This document shows positions 8,263 through 18,461 of a stretch of DNA of 59,478 nt, one piece after another. The stretch's first letter is position 1; each line of letters begins with the position of its first letter. The notes beneath the pieces are model-generated. The model was not told the DNA's origin and made no database searches. It saw only the letters and a program-made list of their open reading frames with translations. This DNA is from a virus. The DNA lies in the IMG/VR virus record IMGVR_UViG_3300031857_000194, positions 1-59,478 of that record; one strand, written 5' to 3'. The position numbers and the translations under genes are program-made.

Positions 8263-11200
8263 TTATCTAGCCCTGGCATACTTGAATGGGAATTCTGCGA
8301 AGGCGGCGTATATATAAGTACCACCAGATGCGTTTGTGTCCGTAGTACCGGCCCTTCTTACTTTGAATCCGTTAGAAAGAAAATCTAAACCGTCTGCTAC
8401 TCCCTCGGCTGCTGATGAGTTTGGATATAAAAAACCGTTTACAATATTATATGGAGCAGTTCTTTCTCTATCCATAATCCACCAATCAGAAGTGGAATCG
8501 ATGCGCTTGTATAATACGATGGTTGGCCTAAATCCAAGATACACAAACGGCCCGTCCGCAGAGCCATTGCCCGTGTAACTACCAAAAGCAGAATAGCCCG
8601 CTACTGCGGCGAAGCAGTAGGCTACATAAGTCCGACCGTTTAAGTTCACGTTATCTGCGCCGCTAGGACCAGTTACAAGTTGTAAAGTTGTGCTTGTTTT
8701 TGTTCCTAAATTTCCAAATGAAAAAATAGCTTGTGCATCCGTAGTATTTAACGACAACCCATAATTGTTGCCAGATAAATTTTGGTGCCAATTGTACCAA
8801 CTATTGATGCCGCTTATTGATTTTATGATGGTAAATACAGGTGCAACTCCTAGACCGTGACCAATTGTCGCTCCGTTTGTTCCGTTACCTGTCCAAGTAA
8901 CAACGGAGCACCCGCTGGTCGTGTTCGCGCTGACTGTGCTGGTAATAGAGCCATCTGTGTTTGTGGAACCAGCACCATTAGCTTTCCAACACCATCCAAC
9001 ATAAGTTTGTCCGCTTAGGTTACAGGCCCCAACACCGGCATCTGTACCAAGACTAAATCCATCAGAATTAAAAGCAGTCAACGTATTTGGTTCAGACGCT
9101 TGAGCGACTGTAAGCGAAGAACAAAGTCTGTTTGTTGCTCCCCTAAGAATATCAAATAAAAATGAATTGGTTACTTGAGACCGACCTTTAATCCACACAA
9201 AATCTGGGGCAAACCCAAAACCAGTTATTGACCTATTCGCCCCGGTCCCAGTCCACAGTTCCAAATCCACATAATCACTGGCTTGTGTGGTGCTGGTAGC
9301 GCCAATGGTGGGCGTGGGAAGATTGGTTGACACCAAGCACTTGAATCCTGTGGGTGCTGCATAGGCAAACGCACGCTGGCCGAAGTTGGCGCTAGCAACT
9401 GTGCCTCCAGTGGGGGCGGCTCCATAACCAATTGCAAAAATATATGAGCCTGTGATGGACGAATACGCCACTCCCTGACTAACTCCATTCTTATAAAAAA
9501 CTAATGTGCCAGCATCTAAATCTAATGCAACACCAATAACATCTCCTGTTGCATAAGACGCTCCATACGCAGAAGGTGAAGAATTATTGTATTTGTTTCC
9601 ATTATTTGAAAAATAACCGTAACTGTTTGTGCCGTAATCGGCATTTCCAGGCCAGTTAGTTAGTTTTCCACTAAACGTTGAAGGGATAATTCCAATTAGT
9701 GTTTGGCTGCTTCCTCTTGTAAATTCTGCGTACCATTTACCAGATGAAACTGCTATTGTTGATCCGGCAGAATGCCCGGCAGTGGCCGACCAACTAATAT
9801 CTAAGGCTCCATTGGATAAAGTTGATTCAGAGCCGTTGTTTAACGGATTCAGCGTGGCGTAGTTGCCGCGCACCTCACCACCTGCACCGGTGTCGGTGCC
9901 GTAGTCGGATGGACTGTCTGAGAGATTGTCCTGGCCCGTGCCCGCGGTCACAGATATGTTGGTGGGCGTCCACTGCTGGTTGCTGATATCGTACTGGTTG
10001 TAGGCAAACGCAGCGGCGGGCGGTGTGAACGCGCCCTGATAACGGCCTGCTCCTTTGGTCACTCGCAGGTCTTGTATGTACCCAACGAATGGATATGTGG
10101 TTGGTTGATATGTTCCGTTTCCCCCGATAACGGTTGATGAGTTGCTTGTGAGATTGTAAGAGGTGGTCGATGTCACATCTAACACGCCGTTGACAAATTG
10201 TCGCGTTGTTCCGGAGACTCGAGACACCGCGACGTGGTACCAAGTGTTGGAACTTAATGTGATAACCCCTACGCAGATGTTTGTCGAAGTTGTGCTGAAT
10301 ATAAGTTTGGATGTAAATATTTGCCAGTCGTAGTTTGTGTTGCCGCTTGCTGCGATCCGGTTGGATATTATGATTTGTTGGTTTCCAATCGATGTGCTAT
10401 AAACCCACGCCTCAATAGTGAAATCCTGACTGCCAAACTGGGTGGGTGCATTTGTCGACGGTATGACCAGATAGTCCCCGGTGCCGTCAAAGGCTACGCT
10501 GGAATCACCCCACTTCTTCACAGCTGTGCTGACCTGTGCGTTGCCCACGGTCTCGATCACGTTCTCGCCGGCAGCGTCGTAGATGCCCGAGTTGGTCGCG
10601 TTCAGGAGTAGCGCTGTGTTTGCTATGGCTGTGGGCGGCAGAACGGGTGGCACGAATGACGAGGTGTAGAGCGCGGTGCCCTTTAGTATGCGAACTCCTG
10701 ACACGTACCCGTTTAGGTCATTGACTAGGGTGCTGTACTGCTCCCCGACGCACAGCGGGAGGTTGGCCGGGCTTAGCGACAAACTAAGAGTCCCCGAGTC
10801 AACGAACTCACCGTTGATGTACAACGAGCACGTGGTTCCAGATCGGACCACGGCTATGTGATTCCAAGCACCTACTTGTATTCTGGTCGTGGAGGGGTCT
10901 TGGACCACGACCGCAGCATTAACCCAAAACGTTATAGACGTGCCAGTGCCGCGCCAGTAGAGCTGCCAGCCGCCGTTTACCCCGGAACTCCAACGATCTA
11001 TTATCATTCTGTTCGTGCTCAGCGCTGAGAAGTTGACCCAGCACTCAATGGTGAAGTCCCCTGGCAGGTCAAGCGCCGAGCTTGACGGTATCAGGAGGTT
11101 GTCACCGGTGCCGTCAAGGTACATCGACCCGCCGTAGCTCGCCGCGGACCATGCCTGTGTGGGTATGAAGGGCGAGACGGGAGAGATCGCGGTGTTGCCG

Positions 11201-14103
11201 TTGGCGACCTGAGCCGCGTTTACGATGGAGTTGTCCCGCACACGGTTGGACTGGCACGCGAGCGTCATCGTGCCCGGTATCGCGGTGAGCGGCGCGGTTG
11301 GGGGTGTGAAGTTCGCGGTGTACACCGCGGTTCCTTTCACAAATCGCAGGTTGGAGATGTACCCGTAGAAGTACTCCCTGAGTGTGTTTGTTTGGGCGCC
11401 AATGACGGGGTTGTTGCCGTTGGAGGTGTTCATCACCGTGTCGGCGAAGCTGGTGCTCGCCGCGATCGTGCCACCGGCTACTTTTTTACCGTCCACGTAC
11501 AGGCTTATGTTTGTCGCGCTGTCCCTGGTGACGACCACGTGGTGCCACTGGTTCAGACGTATCACCCCCGCCGGGGCTGATATTGTTGTTACTGCTTGGT
11601 TGGTGGCTCTGAGCTGGCAGTTAAACGTGCCCGTTGAGCTCACTATGTACGGGTAAATAATATCAACGACTGTCGTGTAGTAGTGCCAAATGCCCTGCGC
11701 CGTGGCGCTGGAGTTGACGGTGTAAATCCACGACTCCCAGGTGAACAAGCCAGTGCCAATCCCGTACGTCAGCGCGGTTGGGGTTGTGGAGATGTAGTCC
11801 CCGCTGCCGTCGAAGTACGTGGACCAGGCCTGCACGGGCGGGGTGGTGTAGTTTATGGGGCTGTTGTTGAATGGGTTGGCAAATGTGAGCGTGTAGGCAT
11901 TACCGTTGACCGTGATCGGGAACGCGTTCGGGCTGTTGTCGATGAATGTGCTGGATTGGCAGGTCAGCAGTACTGTTCCAGAGATTGCGGTCAGCGGAGC
12001 GGTGGGTACGGGCAAGGTTGAGATAGTTGCGTCGTATCCGGATGGCAGTGCTCCTTTTGTCATCCGGTAGTTACTTATATATCCCAATATTGGGTTACCG
12101 CTGCGGGCCCGGCCGATGTCAAGATTGTTGTCTGAATTTATGTCCGTTGTGCAGGCGGTCGATGACGCGGCACCCACACCGTTTAAGTACAACCTGATGA
12201 CGCCGGAGTTTCTTACTACGGCGACGTGGTTCCACGAGTCGACCGCCAGAGTTCCGCCGGTTATGGCTCTGGCGCCGGCGTCTATCCACTCAAACTCAAG
12301 TCTCAGTGAAGGATTGACATAGAACACGTAACCATCTATGCCCACGGTTCCTTTGGCACCGAAACCTTGGTTTGCCCCGTTTGTGCTTGTAATGTATACC
12401 CAGCACTCTATGCAAAAACTGTCGGTATTGGGATCCAGAGCAGCGTTGTTGGCTATGGTTAAGTAATCTGTACCATCAAAAGCCCCCGACCAGTCGGTCA
12501 TGCCAAACGGGTTCGTTGGCACGGGCCGCGCGTTGCCGTTTGTGGTGACCGCGAAGGCGTTGGTTGAGTTGTCGATGAACTGGCTGTTCTGGCAGGTCAG
12601 CAGCGAGGTGTTTGCGATTGCGGTCAGCGGGGTTATTGGCACGGTGAAGTTCGCGGTGTAGACCGCTGTACCTTTGACAACTCTTGCGCTGCTTATGTAA
12701 CCATTAAGATCACCATTCCAATAAGATCCTACTTTTGTTAGCGTTGTGTCAAGGTTTATTGTTGCCGATGATGAGTACGAGGCCTCTTCTTGTCCATTTA
12801 CAAAAAGGCGCATCGTTGAACCTGATCGTGTGATAGCGACATGGTACCACTGACCAGAATCTATTGTAGTCGAAGATTGCAAAACCGGGGTTGTGCCGGT
12901 CAGGATGTTGTAAGCAAAAAAACTTAATTTTGTTGGGCCTGAGCTGTGCCCAAAGATAAGTGCTGTGGCGGTTCCGGAGAAGCTGCCAGCCCCGTTTGCT
13001 ATAAGTCCCTGCGCGACCCCCGAAGTCGCGTTGTTCATTAAGAAAAACATCTCAATTGTGAAGTCTCCGGTCAGATCAAGCTGAGCAGAGGACGGGACGC
13101 TAACATAGTCTCCCGTGCCATCAAAATACCCCGAATAGTACCCTTCAGTTTGCGCGGTGCCCCCGCCGTAGTTAAAGGGAGTGAAGTTACCCTGTGTGGT
13201 GTTGCCGTTCCGGGTGATGGCGAAGTTGTTGGTTGAACTGTCCAAGAAAGTGTTGTTCTGCGCGCCGTTGGTTGAGCTGCTGTTGATCAGCAGAGTATTG
13301 TAGGGCCAGTAGGGATAGTCTTGGGCGGTGGTTTTGGGGTTGAATCCCAGTTCAGCCACAGTGGCACCGTTGCCAAACGGCAGATAGAATCCGTTGACAC
13401 CATATGAACCAGCATAGGTCAAGGGTATGAGCTGACCTGTGGCCGTGTCAGTTTCGGTAAAAGCTGCAGGAGTCAGTGCCTGACCGTCTACAAAGTTCAC
13501 GTCGGCTAGGTACCCACCAAAGTTAATGCTCTGCTGAAGATCGCGGCCGATGGCGTGTACGGATCCTGCGGCGTTGATTGAAAGTTGCGCGAACTGCGCG
13601 GGGTTGTTACTAGTTGAGAACGCGGTGATCTGGGTGCCGTTAACGTATAGTTTGATTCTATCGGCGGCTGTGCTCTGCGTTGTATCAACCGCGCAAAGTA
13701 TGTGGTACCACTGCGAGGGATCACGAAAAACCTGAGTTGTTACTCGGTAGACTGTGAACCACAATTGAAGACCCAACGTGTCAGCAATCCCGTTTGATCC
13801 AAACGTTAGCGCAAGAAATGTTGAGTCTGAGGCTCCGTTTGGTGTGCCGAATAGCTCTTGGTACGTGTTTCCTAACACGCTGCGCTTTACCCAACCGCTC
13901 CACGTCCAAGTTGTTCTGCTGCCCTGTAAGGTTGGAATGTACGAGAAGTACGCGGTGTCCGCCGGGTTGAAGCGCACGCTGCTGCTGACCTGCAAGGGAG
14001 TGGGCCCAGGTGGATTGGGATTGGGATTGGCGCCAAACCCCAGGATCTGCATGTTGCGTATGACGCCGCCTCTGATGATACCGTTGAAATTAAAGTTTGC
14101 CAT
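8263..14103 (-). CDS. Giant LamG/SPRY adhesin (1946 residues)
   Basis: The protein starts MANFNFNGIIRGGVIRNMQI, then carries six concanavalin-A-like LamG modules, each marked by a YFDGTGDYxxxP strand, a FTIExWxY strand and a WxHVAVxRxGxxxxLYxNG strand. Linkers contain LTCQSSxFIDNSxNAF. After the sixth module comes a B30.2/SPRY-like domain (WYAEFTRGSSQTLIGII ... GDVIGVALDLDAGTLVFYKNG), then a C-terminal domain with GFGFAPDFVWIKGRS and AYCFAAVAGYSAFGSYTGNG, known from many phage adhesins. Such proteins bind cell-surface glycans. By eye the DNA of modules between about 10.0 and 12.6 kb is richer in GC and CpG than flanking modules, which suggests recombined modules. Start has no clear ribosome site. 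Confidence 0.88.
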   Translation of the reverse strand: MANFNFNGIIRGGVIRNMQILGFGANPNPNPPGPTPLQVSSSVRFNPADTAYFSYIPTLQGSRTTWTWSGWVKRSVLGNTYQELFGTPNGASDSTFLALTFGSNGIADTLGLQLWFTVYRVTTQVFRDPSQWYHILCAVDTTQSTAADRIKLYVNGTQITAFSTSNNPAQFAQLSINAAGSVHAIGRDLQQSINFGGYLADVNFVDGQALTPAAFTETDTATGQLIPLTYAGSYGVNGFYLPFGNGATVAELGFNPKTTAQDYPYWPYNTLLINSSSTNGAQNNTFLDSSTNNFAITRNGNTTQGNFTPFNYGGGTAQTEGYYSGYFDGTGDYVSVPSSAQLDLTGDFTIEMFFLMNNATSGVAQGLIANGAGSFSGTATALIFGHSSGPTKLSFFAYNILTGTTPVLQSSTTIDSGQWYHVAITRSGSTMRLFVNGQEEASYSSSATINLDTTLTKVGSYWNGDLNGYISSARVVKGTAVYTANFTVPITPLTAIANTSLLTCQNSQFIDNSTNAFAVTTNGNARPVPTNPFGMTDWSGAFDGTDYLTIANNAALDPNTDSFCIECWVYITSTNGANQGFGAKGTVGIDGYVFYVNPSLRLEFEWIDAGARAITGGTLAVDSWNHVAVVRNSGVIRLYLNGVGAASSTACTTDINSDNNLDIGRARSGNPILGYISNYRMTKGALPSGYDATISTLPVPTAPLTAISGTVLLTCQSSTFIDNSPNAFPITVNGNAYTLTFANPFNNSPINYTTPPVQAWSTYFDGSGDYISTTPTALTYGIGTGLFTWESWIYTVNSSATAQGIWHYYTTVVDIIYPYIVSSTGTFNCQLRATNQAVTTISAPAGVIRLNQWHHVVVTRDSATNISLYVDGKKVAGGTIAASTSFADTVMNTSNGNNPVIGAQTNTLREYFYGYISNLRFVKGTAVYTANFTPPTAPLTAIPGTMTLACQSNRVRDNSIVNAAQVANGNTAISPVSPFIPTQAWSAASYGGSMYLDGTGDNLLIPSSSALDLPGDFTIECWVNFSALSTNRMIIDRWSSGVNGGWQLYWRGTGTSITFWVNAAVVVQDPSTTRIQVGAWNHIAVVRSGTTCSLYINGEFVDSGTLSLSLSPANLPLCVGEQYSTLVNDLNGYVSGVRILKGTALYTSSFVPPVLPPTAIANTALLLNATNSGIYDAAGENVIETVGNAQVSTAVKKWGDSSVAFDGTGDYLVIPSTNAPTQFGSQDFTIEAWVYSTSIGNQQIIISNRIAASGNTNYDWQIFTSKLIFSTTSTNICVGVITLSSNTWYHVAVSRVSGTTRQFVNGVLDVTSTTSYNLTSNSSTVIGGNGTYQPTTYPFVGYIQDLRVTKGAGRYQGAFTPPAAAFAYNQYDISNQQWTPTNISVTAGTGQDNLSDSPSDYGTDTGAGGEVRGNYATLNPLNNGSESTLSNGALDISWSATAGHSAGSTIAVSSGKWYAEFTRGSSQTLIGIIPSTFSGKLTNWPGNADYGTNSYGYFSNNGNKYNNSSPSAYGASYATGDVIGVALDLDAGTLVFYKNGVSQGVAYSSITGSYIFAIGYGAAPTGGTVASANFGQRAFAYAAPTGFKCLVSTNLPTPTIGATSTTQASDYVDLELWTGTGANRSITGFGFAPDFVWIKGRSQVTNSFLFDILRGATNRLCSSLTVAQASEPNTLTAFNSDGFSLGTDAGVGACNLSGQTYVGWCWKANGAGSTNTDGSITSTVSANTTSGCSVVTWTGNGTNGATIGHGLGVAPVFTIIKSISGINSWYNWHQNLSGNNYGLSLNTTDAQAIFSFGNLGTKTSTTLQLVTGPSGADNVNLNGRTYVAYCFAAVAGYSAFGSYTGNGSADGPFVYLGFRPTIVLYKRIDSTSDWWIMDRERTAPYNIVNGFLYPNSSAAEGVADGLDFLSNGFKVRRAGTTDTNASGGTYIYAAFAEFPFKYARAR

Positions 14104-14105
14104 GA

Positions 14106-14312
14106 TTATTTGTTTTTGTTTCGCCCAGACTTCATGTTAGCGCACCAGTGATACATTTTAGCACGTTCCCCTGATGATTTTTTAGCACGTTGACGCAGAT
14201 CTGTGACCGAGCCAGAGCATGATGCACCTGCACGTTTGACACGCCCTGGTCTGCTGCGGCCCTTGATCTTGCCATCAGCAAAGTTTTCTGTGATGAATTC
14301 ATGTGCTCTCAT
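14106..14312 (-). CDS. Small basic Cys protein with capsid-targeting-like leader (MRAHEFITE|N)
   Basis: 68 residues. After the leader MRAHEFITEN the body is highly basic (KIKGRSRPGRVKRAGASCSG) with C42-type and C-terminal YHWCANMKSG motifs. This GRSRPGRVKRAGASC...MYHWCANM module recurs in T4-like phages of aquatic bacteria with unknown function; the size, charge and leader suit a DNA-binding internal head protein. ATG overlaps the stop of the GNAT-like gene as ATGA. Confidence 0.75.
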   Translation of the reverse strand: MRAHEFITENFADGKIKGRSRPGRVKRAGASCSGSVTDLRQRAKKSSGERAKMYHWCANMKSGRNKNK

Positions 14313-15415
14313 CGTGCTGTGGCCACCAATCTAATGTCTCTAGCAACTTTGGCCATGTCTCTGCCTTGTGCAGCAGCAGCGGGCACAGCATACATTTCTT
14401 CGTCCTCAGCACCGATGTTTAAGACTTCGCCAGTGGCTGTGTCGAAGCCATGCACTTCAATGCCGGGCATCTGCTCCAAGCGTTGCCACACACGCTGTCC
14501 ACCGGGACTTTGTTTGCGATCCGATACCAGGGTTAGGCCTAGATCAGTTATGAGCCTGCGATAAAAATCTGCTGCTGGTATGGTGTTGTCAGGACTGGCA
14601 TACAGGCCCGACACAATGAAACTGTCGGCGTTGCCAGGATAACGACTGCCAAACACCGTGAGTGTGGAGCGATTGGTCGCAGTGTTGAAAAGATTGTAGG
14701 TGATCTGTCCACCAAACTGATCACGATACACGCTGTGGGTTTTGTCTATGTCCAAGACCTTGCGGCCCAACAATGACATTTTTTCAGGCGAGATCTTGCC
14801 ACCGCGATTGGGCAGTTGATCTGGATTGGCACCTTTGCCTTTGACTTTGGAAAGTATTTGCACTTCCTGGATACCTTGTCCACTGTATTGCCGGTAAAGG
14901 TCCACATACCGCTGGACATCTTGTTCCCAGCCTCGGGGATCGCGATTCTTGTACTGTAGGCCCAGACTCATGGCATAGGCTTCTGAGGCACTGAGCCATG
15001 AACCAGGTTCCTTATGATCGGCCATGCGGGTCAGCACTCGGCGTGTCTGTGGATCTAGTCGTTCCAGTCGATAAGGATCTATACCTTCCCGGACACCTTG
15101 TTCCCACACATTACTATCGGGTCGATGTTTGGCCCAAAAGCCTGCACCGGCGTCGGTCTGCTGGCCACTCCTGCGTATGCGATATCCCTGGCTTTTGACA
15201 TAGTCATACATGGCAGCAGCTATGCCTTGGCCACGATAGCGTTCATCCACTTCCAGATCCTGTGGCATCAACTCACCGTCGTAGTCAATGAACAGCACTG
15301 AACCCAAGGGCCGGCCTCCCGCTGATGCTCGCACCATGATCTCATCTTCTTCTCGTTCCAAGCTCATGTCTATGCCTTGGAATGAGTCTTGGCCTATGAT
15401 GTCCTGTGGTAGCAT
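14309..15415 (-). CDS. GNAT-like acetyltransferase fused to a second domain
   Basis: 368 residues from ATG at 15415 (a TTG two codons upstream is less likely). Residues 40-85 show the GNAT acetyl-CoA site: a beta strand (LEVDERY) followed by RGQGIAAAMYDYV, the R/QxxGxG/A pyrophosphate loop. The catalytic residue and substrate cannot be read. The middle region is unfamiliar; the C-terminal part (about 290-340) contains LVSDRKQSPGGQRVWQRL, a motif found in phage proteins of unknown role that may be a second, degenerate GNAT-like fold. It sits between two leader-bearing genes and overlaps the downstream one, so it may act on host proteins early or be packaged. It has no leader itself. Confidence 0.65.
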   Translation of the reverse strand: MLPQDIIGQDSFQGIDMSLEREEDEIMVRASAGGRPLGSVLFIDYDGELMPQDLEVDERYRGQGIAAAMYDYVKSQGYRIRRSGQQTDAGAGFWAKHRPDSNVWEQGVREGIDPYRLERLDPQTRRVLTRMADHKEPGSWLSASEAYAMSLGLQYKNRDPRGWEQDVQRYVDLYRQYSGQGIQEVQILSKVKGKGANPDQLPNRGGKISPEKMSLLGRKVLDIDKTHSVYRDQFGGQITYNLFNTATNRSTLTVFGSRYPGNADSFIVSGLYASPDNTIPAADFYRRLITDLGLTLVSDRKQSPGGQRVWQRLEQMPGIEVHGFDTATGEVLNIGAEDEEMYAVPAAAAQGRDMAKVARDIRLVATAR

Positions 15416-15417
15416 GA

Positions 15418-17835
15418 TCAATCCAACTGACTGGCCAATTGCTGATACAAAGCCAGTTTTTTATCGGCGCTCATGGCCATCCAACGCTGCATCCAATCAC
15501 TCGTGGGTCTTGTGCCCAAGGCATCTTTGATCAGGTCGCTGATGCTCTGATCCATTTCTTGTTCAGTGGGTCCAGAGGCTTCTGTCACGCTTTGTAATTG
15601 TTGTTGTGTGGCTCGAAGGTTGGGATTATTAGGGTTGGCTGTGTGCCGAACACCGGTGGCAGTACGTTGTGTAGTTCCCCCTGTTGAACTGGCAGTATTG
15701 GGCCCAGTGAGATTTTTTACCATACTGCCAAATCGGCTGGAATCCATTCCGGCCTGTGGCAATGCTGCAGATTTCGATGCCACTTGAGCAGGTGCAGTTC
15801 CAGCCTGTGGCGGTGCTGTAGTTCTCTGTGCTGTGGGAGCAGGTGCAGTTCTCGGTGCAGGTAGTTGCATTTGTTTCCAAACACCGGCCAAGACATTTTT
15901 GTCCACACCTTGCTTGACCAACAAAGCAAAAATCTGATCGCTGTCAGTGGGCGAACCTGCGGCTTTCCATGCTGTTGACAGTTTGTCAGCAGTGATCTTG
16001 GTGGTGATGTTTTGACCCACTTGCGCCACTTTGCCAGCGATGGCTTGACCGGCCTGTGAGGCCTTGCCTTTTAGATAATCCCATACTCCTTCTTCCACAC
16101 GCTGGAACATTTCCCGTATCTGTTGTGGAGTGATGGACTCCGCGGTGGTTTGTGGCCGGCTTGCAACACCAGAACCCGCTGCAGCTCCTTGGCTCAGTGA
16201 TTGCCCGGCCTGCGCCAATCCGTTGATCCATTGTGTTAACCCATCATTGGCGATTTGGTCCGCTCTGGCGTTGCGTGCTATGTCTAAAATCGCAGATCTG
16301 TAATCTGCGGAGTTAATTTCTCTAGAGATAGTTCTCAGTGTGTCATAGCCTCCGGCTTGCCCATCTCTAATCATGCGGAGAGCTTCCTCTATCGCGGATT
16401 TTTCTTCCGGAAACACTATTACATTGAATCCCTTCAGAGTCTGTTTCCATTCGGAACCGGGTCCGGTCAGAGTTTTGGTAGCATGGAATGACACGTCTTC
16501 TAGCCCGGCATCTTTAGGACCAAATGGTATTGAATCTGCTCGCATACCTGACACAAACTGGCCCAGCATCTCAAATGCTTTGCCTGATAGATAGCCCAGT
16601 GCTGCTGTCTTAACGCCCTTGCCCACAGCAGTGGAAAGCTTTTCACCTTTGAGCAATTCAGCGGTGCCACGCAGGATCTGGCCAGCGATGGCGCCTCCAG
16701 CAGGACCAGCACCCAAGGCAGCGATGGTAGTGAGCACACCCACGATGGCTGCTGTCTTGCCAGGATTGGCCTTTGCCCACTCGCCCAACTGCGACACACT
16801 ACGACCCAGTTGAGGAAACTTCTGTGCGATGTTGCCTTTGAGATTTTCAAACTTTTGGTCAAAGGCCTGTACAGGAGCAGTATTTTGTAACCATTTTCCT
16901 ACATTGTCGATTGCTCGGTTTACAGCACCGGCGGCATCCATGCCTTTGCCCACCAAGGTACGGTTGCCACCAGCGTCTGTGGCTGCTTGTTGTGTGGCTG
17001 TAAACAGTTGATTGATCTGTTGTGGATTCAAAGCCACTTCCAGCACAGGCCGGAACTCGTTGTAGATGCCTTCGACGATGCGTCGTTGTTGGACCGTGAG
17101 TCCTTGGCAGGATTCTGTAAGGATCTTGTGGCGGGGTTGTGCAATTTCTGTGACTTTCATCTTGATAATTTTACTTTCCGTTACGCCCATCTGGCGCGGC
17201 CCCACTGTGCCCAGTTTTCGGCCACCGAGGGCCATGACAGACTCGCGCCCGGAGTAATTCATGGTGTGGACCACATTGAAACCTGAGTCGGGCATGGCCC
17301 AGACCTCGATACCGTCTTCGGGGTCTCGAAAGATTTTGACTTTTTCTTTAGCATACTGCACAGCTTCTTGTTTGGTTTTGAACTGACTGGTAAACTTAGC
17401 TTCCGTGACACCTTGCGACATTTTTTGTTTAAGTGTTTGTATCTTTTGTTGATAAAATTTGCATTTCTCGTCGTCACCCGCACGATTGGCTGCTAAAGCA
17501 AGTTCTTCAAACTTTGATATTTTCTTTCTAATATCAGAGGAGCCTTCTGACAGATCATCGTCGTCAAATGGCAAGTACCAGAACCAGTTTTCAAATCCGC
17601 CAGGATTGGTATCATAGTCCATGTGTGCGGCGTTGCGAGCAGCATTCAACATATTTTTGAATATTGCCACAGCGTTATTTTCCACTGCCACTGCTTTCAA
17701 CGCTTGATACAGTTGTTCAGCACCAGCAGCATCTTTGTGTCGTTGGATCTTGGGAGCCAGTCGGTGATACACATCAGCAAATTCGCTGTGTAGTTCTCCC
17801 ATGCGGCTTTCGACTAATATTTCTGTGACTTTCAT
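15418..17835 (-). CDS. 805-residue modular protein with leader and internal protease-like sites
   Basis: The N-terminus MKVTEILVESRM is leader-like. Near residue 226 a second leader-like start appears (KMKVTEIAQPRHKILTES), so the gene looks like two fused leader-proteins. Sites of the type hydrophobic-x-E|A/S/G occur at about 145 (GVTE|A), 220 (VTE|S), 241 (LTE|S), 255 (IVE|G), 582 (VEE|G) and 752 (VTE|A), spaced between domains as if cut by a prohead protease. Residues 360-430 are hydrophobic and Gly/Ala-rich (two membrane-like helices); 615-660 holds a helical KITADKLSTAWKAAGSPTDS module; 660-750 is a Pro/Ala/Thr linker. No enzyme motif. A membrane-active, injected internal protein is a plausible inference. 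Confidence 0.72.
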   Translation of the reverse strand: MKVTEILVESRMGELHSEFADVYHRLAPKIQRHKDAAGAEQLYQALKAVAVENNAVAIFKNMLNAARNAAHMDYDTNPGGFENWFWYLPFDDDDLSEGSSDIRKKISKFEELALAANRAGDDEKCKFYQQKIQTLKQKMSQGVTEAKFTSQFKTKQEAVQYAKEKVKIFRDPEDGIEVWAMPDSGFNVVHTMNYSGRESVMALGGRKLGTVGPRQMGVTESKIIKMKVTEIAQPRHKILTESCQGLTVQQRRIVEGIYNEFRPVLEVALNPQQINQLFTATQQAATDAGGNRTLVGKGMDAAGAVNRAIDNVGKWLQNTAPVQAFDQKFENLKGNIAQKFPQLGRSVSQLGEWAKANPGKTAAIVGVLTTIAALGAGPAGGAIAGQILRGTAELLKGEKLSTAVGKGVKTAALGYLSGKAFEMLGQFVSGMRADSIPFGPKDAGLEDVSFHATKTLTGPGSEWKQTLKGFNVIVFPEEKSAIEEALRMIRDGQAGGYDTLRTISREINSADYRSAILDIARNARADQIANDGLTQWINGLAQAGQSLSQGAAAGSGVASRPQTTAESITPQQIREMFQRVEEGVWDYLKGKASQAGQAIAGKVAQVGQNITTKITADKLSTAWKAAGSPTDSDQIFALLVKQGVDKNVLAGVWKQMQLPAPRTAPAPTAQRTTAPPQAGTAPAQVASKSAALPQAGMDSSRFGSMVKNLTGPNTASSTGGTTQRTATGVRHTANPNNPNLRATQQQLQSVTEASGPTEQEMDQSISDLIKDALGTRPTSDWMQRWMAMSADKKLALYQQLASQLD

Positions 17836-17850
17836 TTTTGATTCCTTGTA

Positions 17851-18459
17851 TTATTTACGAGTCTGTGACAGCATGGATGCTGCGATAGCCAACATACTTT
17901 TCATGCGTTCGATGTCTCCGGGTGCTTCTTTCCAACCCACGGTTATCTGCCCGATGAATTTTCCAGGCTCGGGAGGAACACTGATCCTGCAGCCATATCT
18001 CATGCCTTTTTCTATGTACCAAAGGCCCACTTCGCTTTGTGCTGCGAGATATTCAACGCAGGGCACTTCTCCGGCCATGAGTGCCACAACATCTCTATTG
18101 TTGGCAGCATTGGCAGTGAACAAGCCAACATCTATGCCTTCTTTGGTTTTGTCTCTGCCTTCACGAGTGTATGCACGATACATCACACGGCTGCCCAGTA
18201 TCGGATCTACTTTGAATATGGCCACTACTTCGGCCTGCGTGTTCTTGAACAGATGTGTGACAGCATCATCCAGGCGATTTTCAGCCAGGGTGGGCAATCG
18301 TTGTTGTTCTTTATAGGTACCAACAATTAAATCGAGATTTTTGTAAATCAAGAATCCCATGAATGCCAGCACTGCCATGATGACCAAAGCCACCAACTTG
18401 AATGGCGAATCCACATAGGTCAAGATTTTATCAAGATAATCTTTTTTAACCACTGCCAT
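17851..18459 (-). CDS. Single-span membrane protein with soluble C-terminal domain
   Basis: 202 residues from ATG at 18459, which lies 2 bp after the stop of the upstream gene (a longer start would overlap that gene by 69 nt). One transmembrane helix spans about residues 16-40 (FKLVALVIMAVLAFMGFLIY) after a basic N-terminus. The C-terminal domain (about 60-195) has alternating strands and helices with VVAIFKVDP, CRISVPPEPGKFIGQITVGW, giving a GAF-like impression. Size and N-in/C-out layout resemble the T4 holin type, but sequence identity to it is not visible to me and another holin candidate exists at 32105. Role open: membrane effector, lysis timing or signalling. Confidence 0.65.
   Translation of the reverse strand: MAVVKKDYLDKILTYVDSPFKLVALVIMAVLAFMGFLIYKNLDLIVGTYKEQQRLPTLAENRLDDAVTHLFKNTQAEVVAIFKVDPILGSRVMYRAYTREGRDKTKEGIDVGLFTANAANNRDVVALMAGEVPCVEYLAAQSEVGLWYIEKGMRYGCRISVPPEPGKFIGQITVGWKEAPGDIERMKSMLAIAASMLSQTRK
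17852..17858 (-). promoter_or_regulatory. Late-like box GTAAATA
   Basis: 16 bp before the 805-residue gene at 17835, with an AAGGAA ribosome site between. It overlaps the end of the membrane-protein gene. Confidence 0.42.
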
Positions 18460-18461
18460 GA

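Noticed and set aside
11384-12021. Plus-strand frames within the giant adhesin
   Set aside because: They appear only in the GC-rich LamG modules, where stop codons are rare, and encode no recognisable domain.
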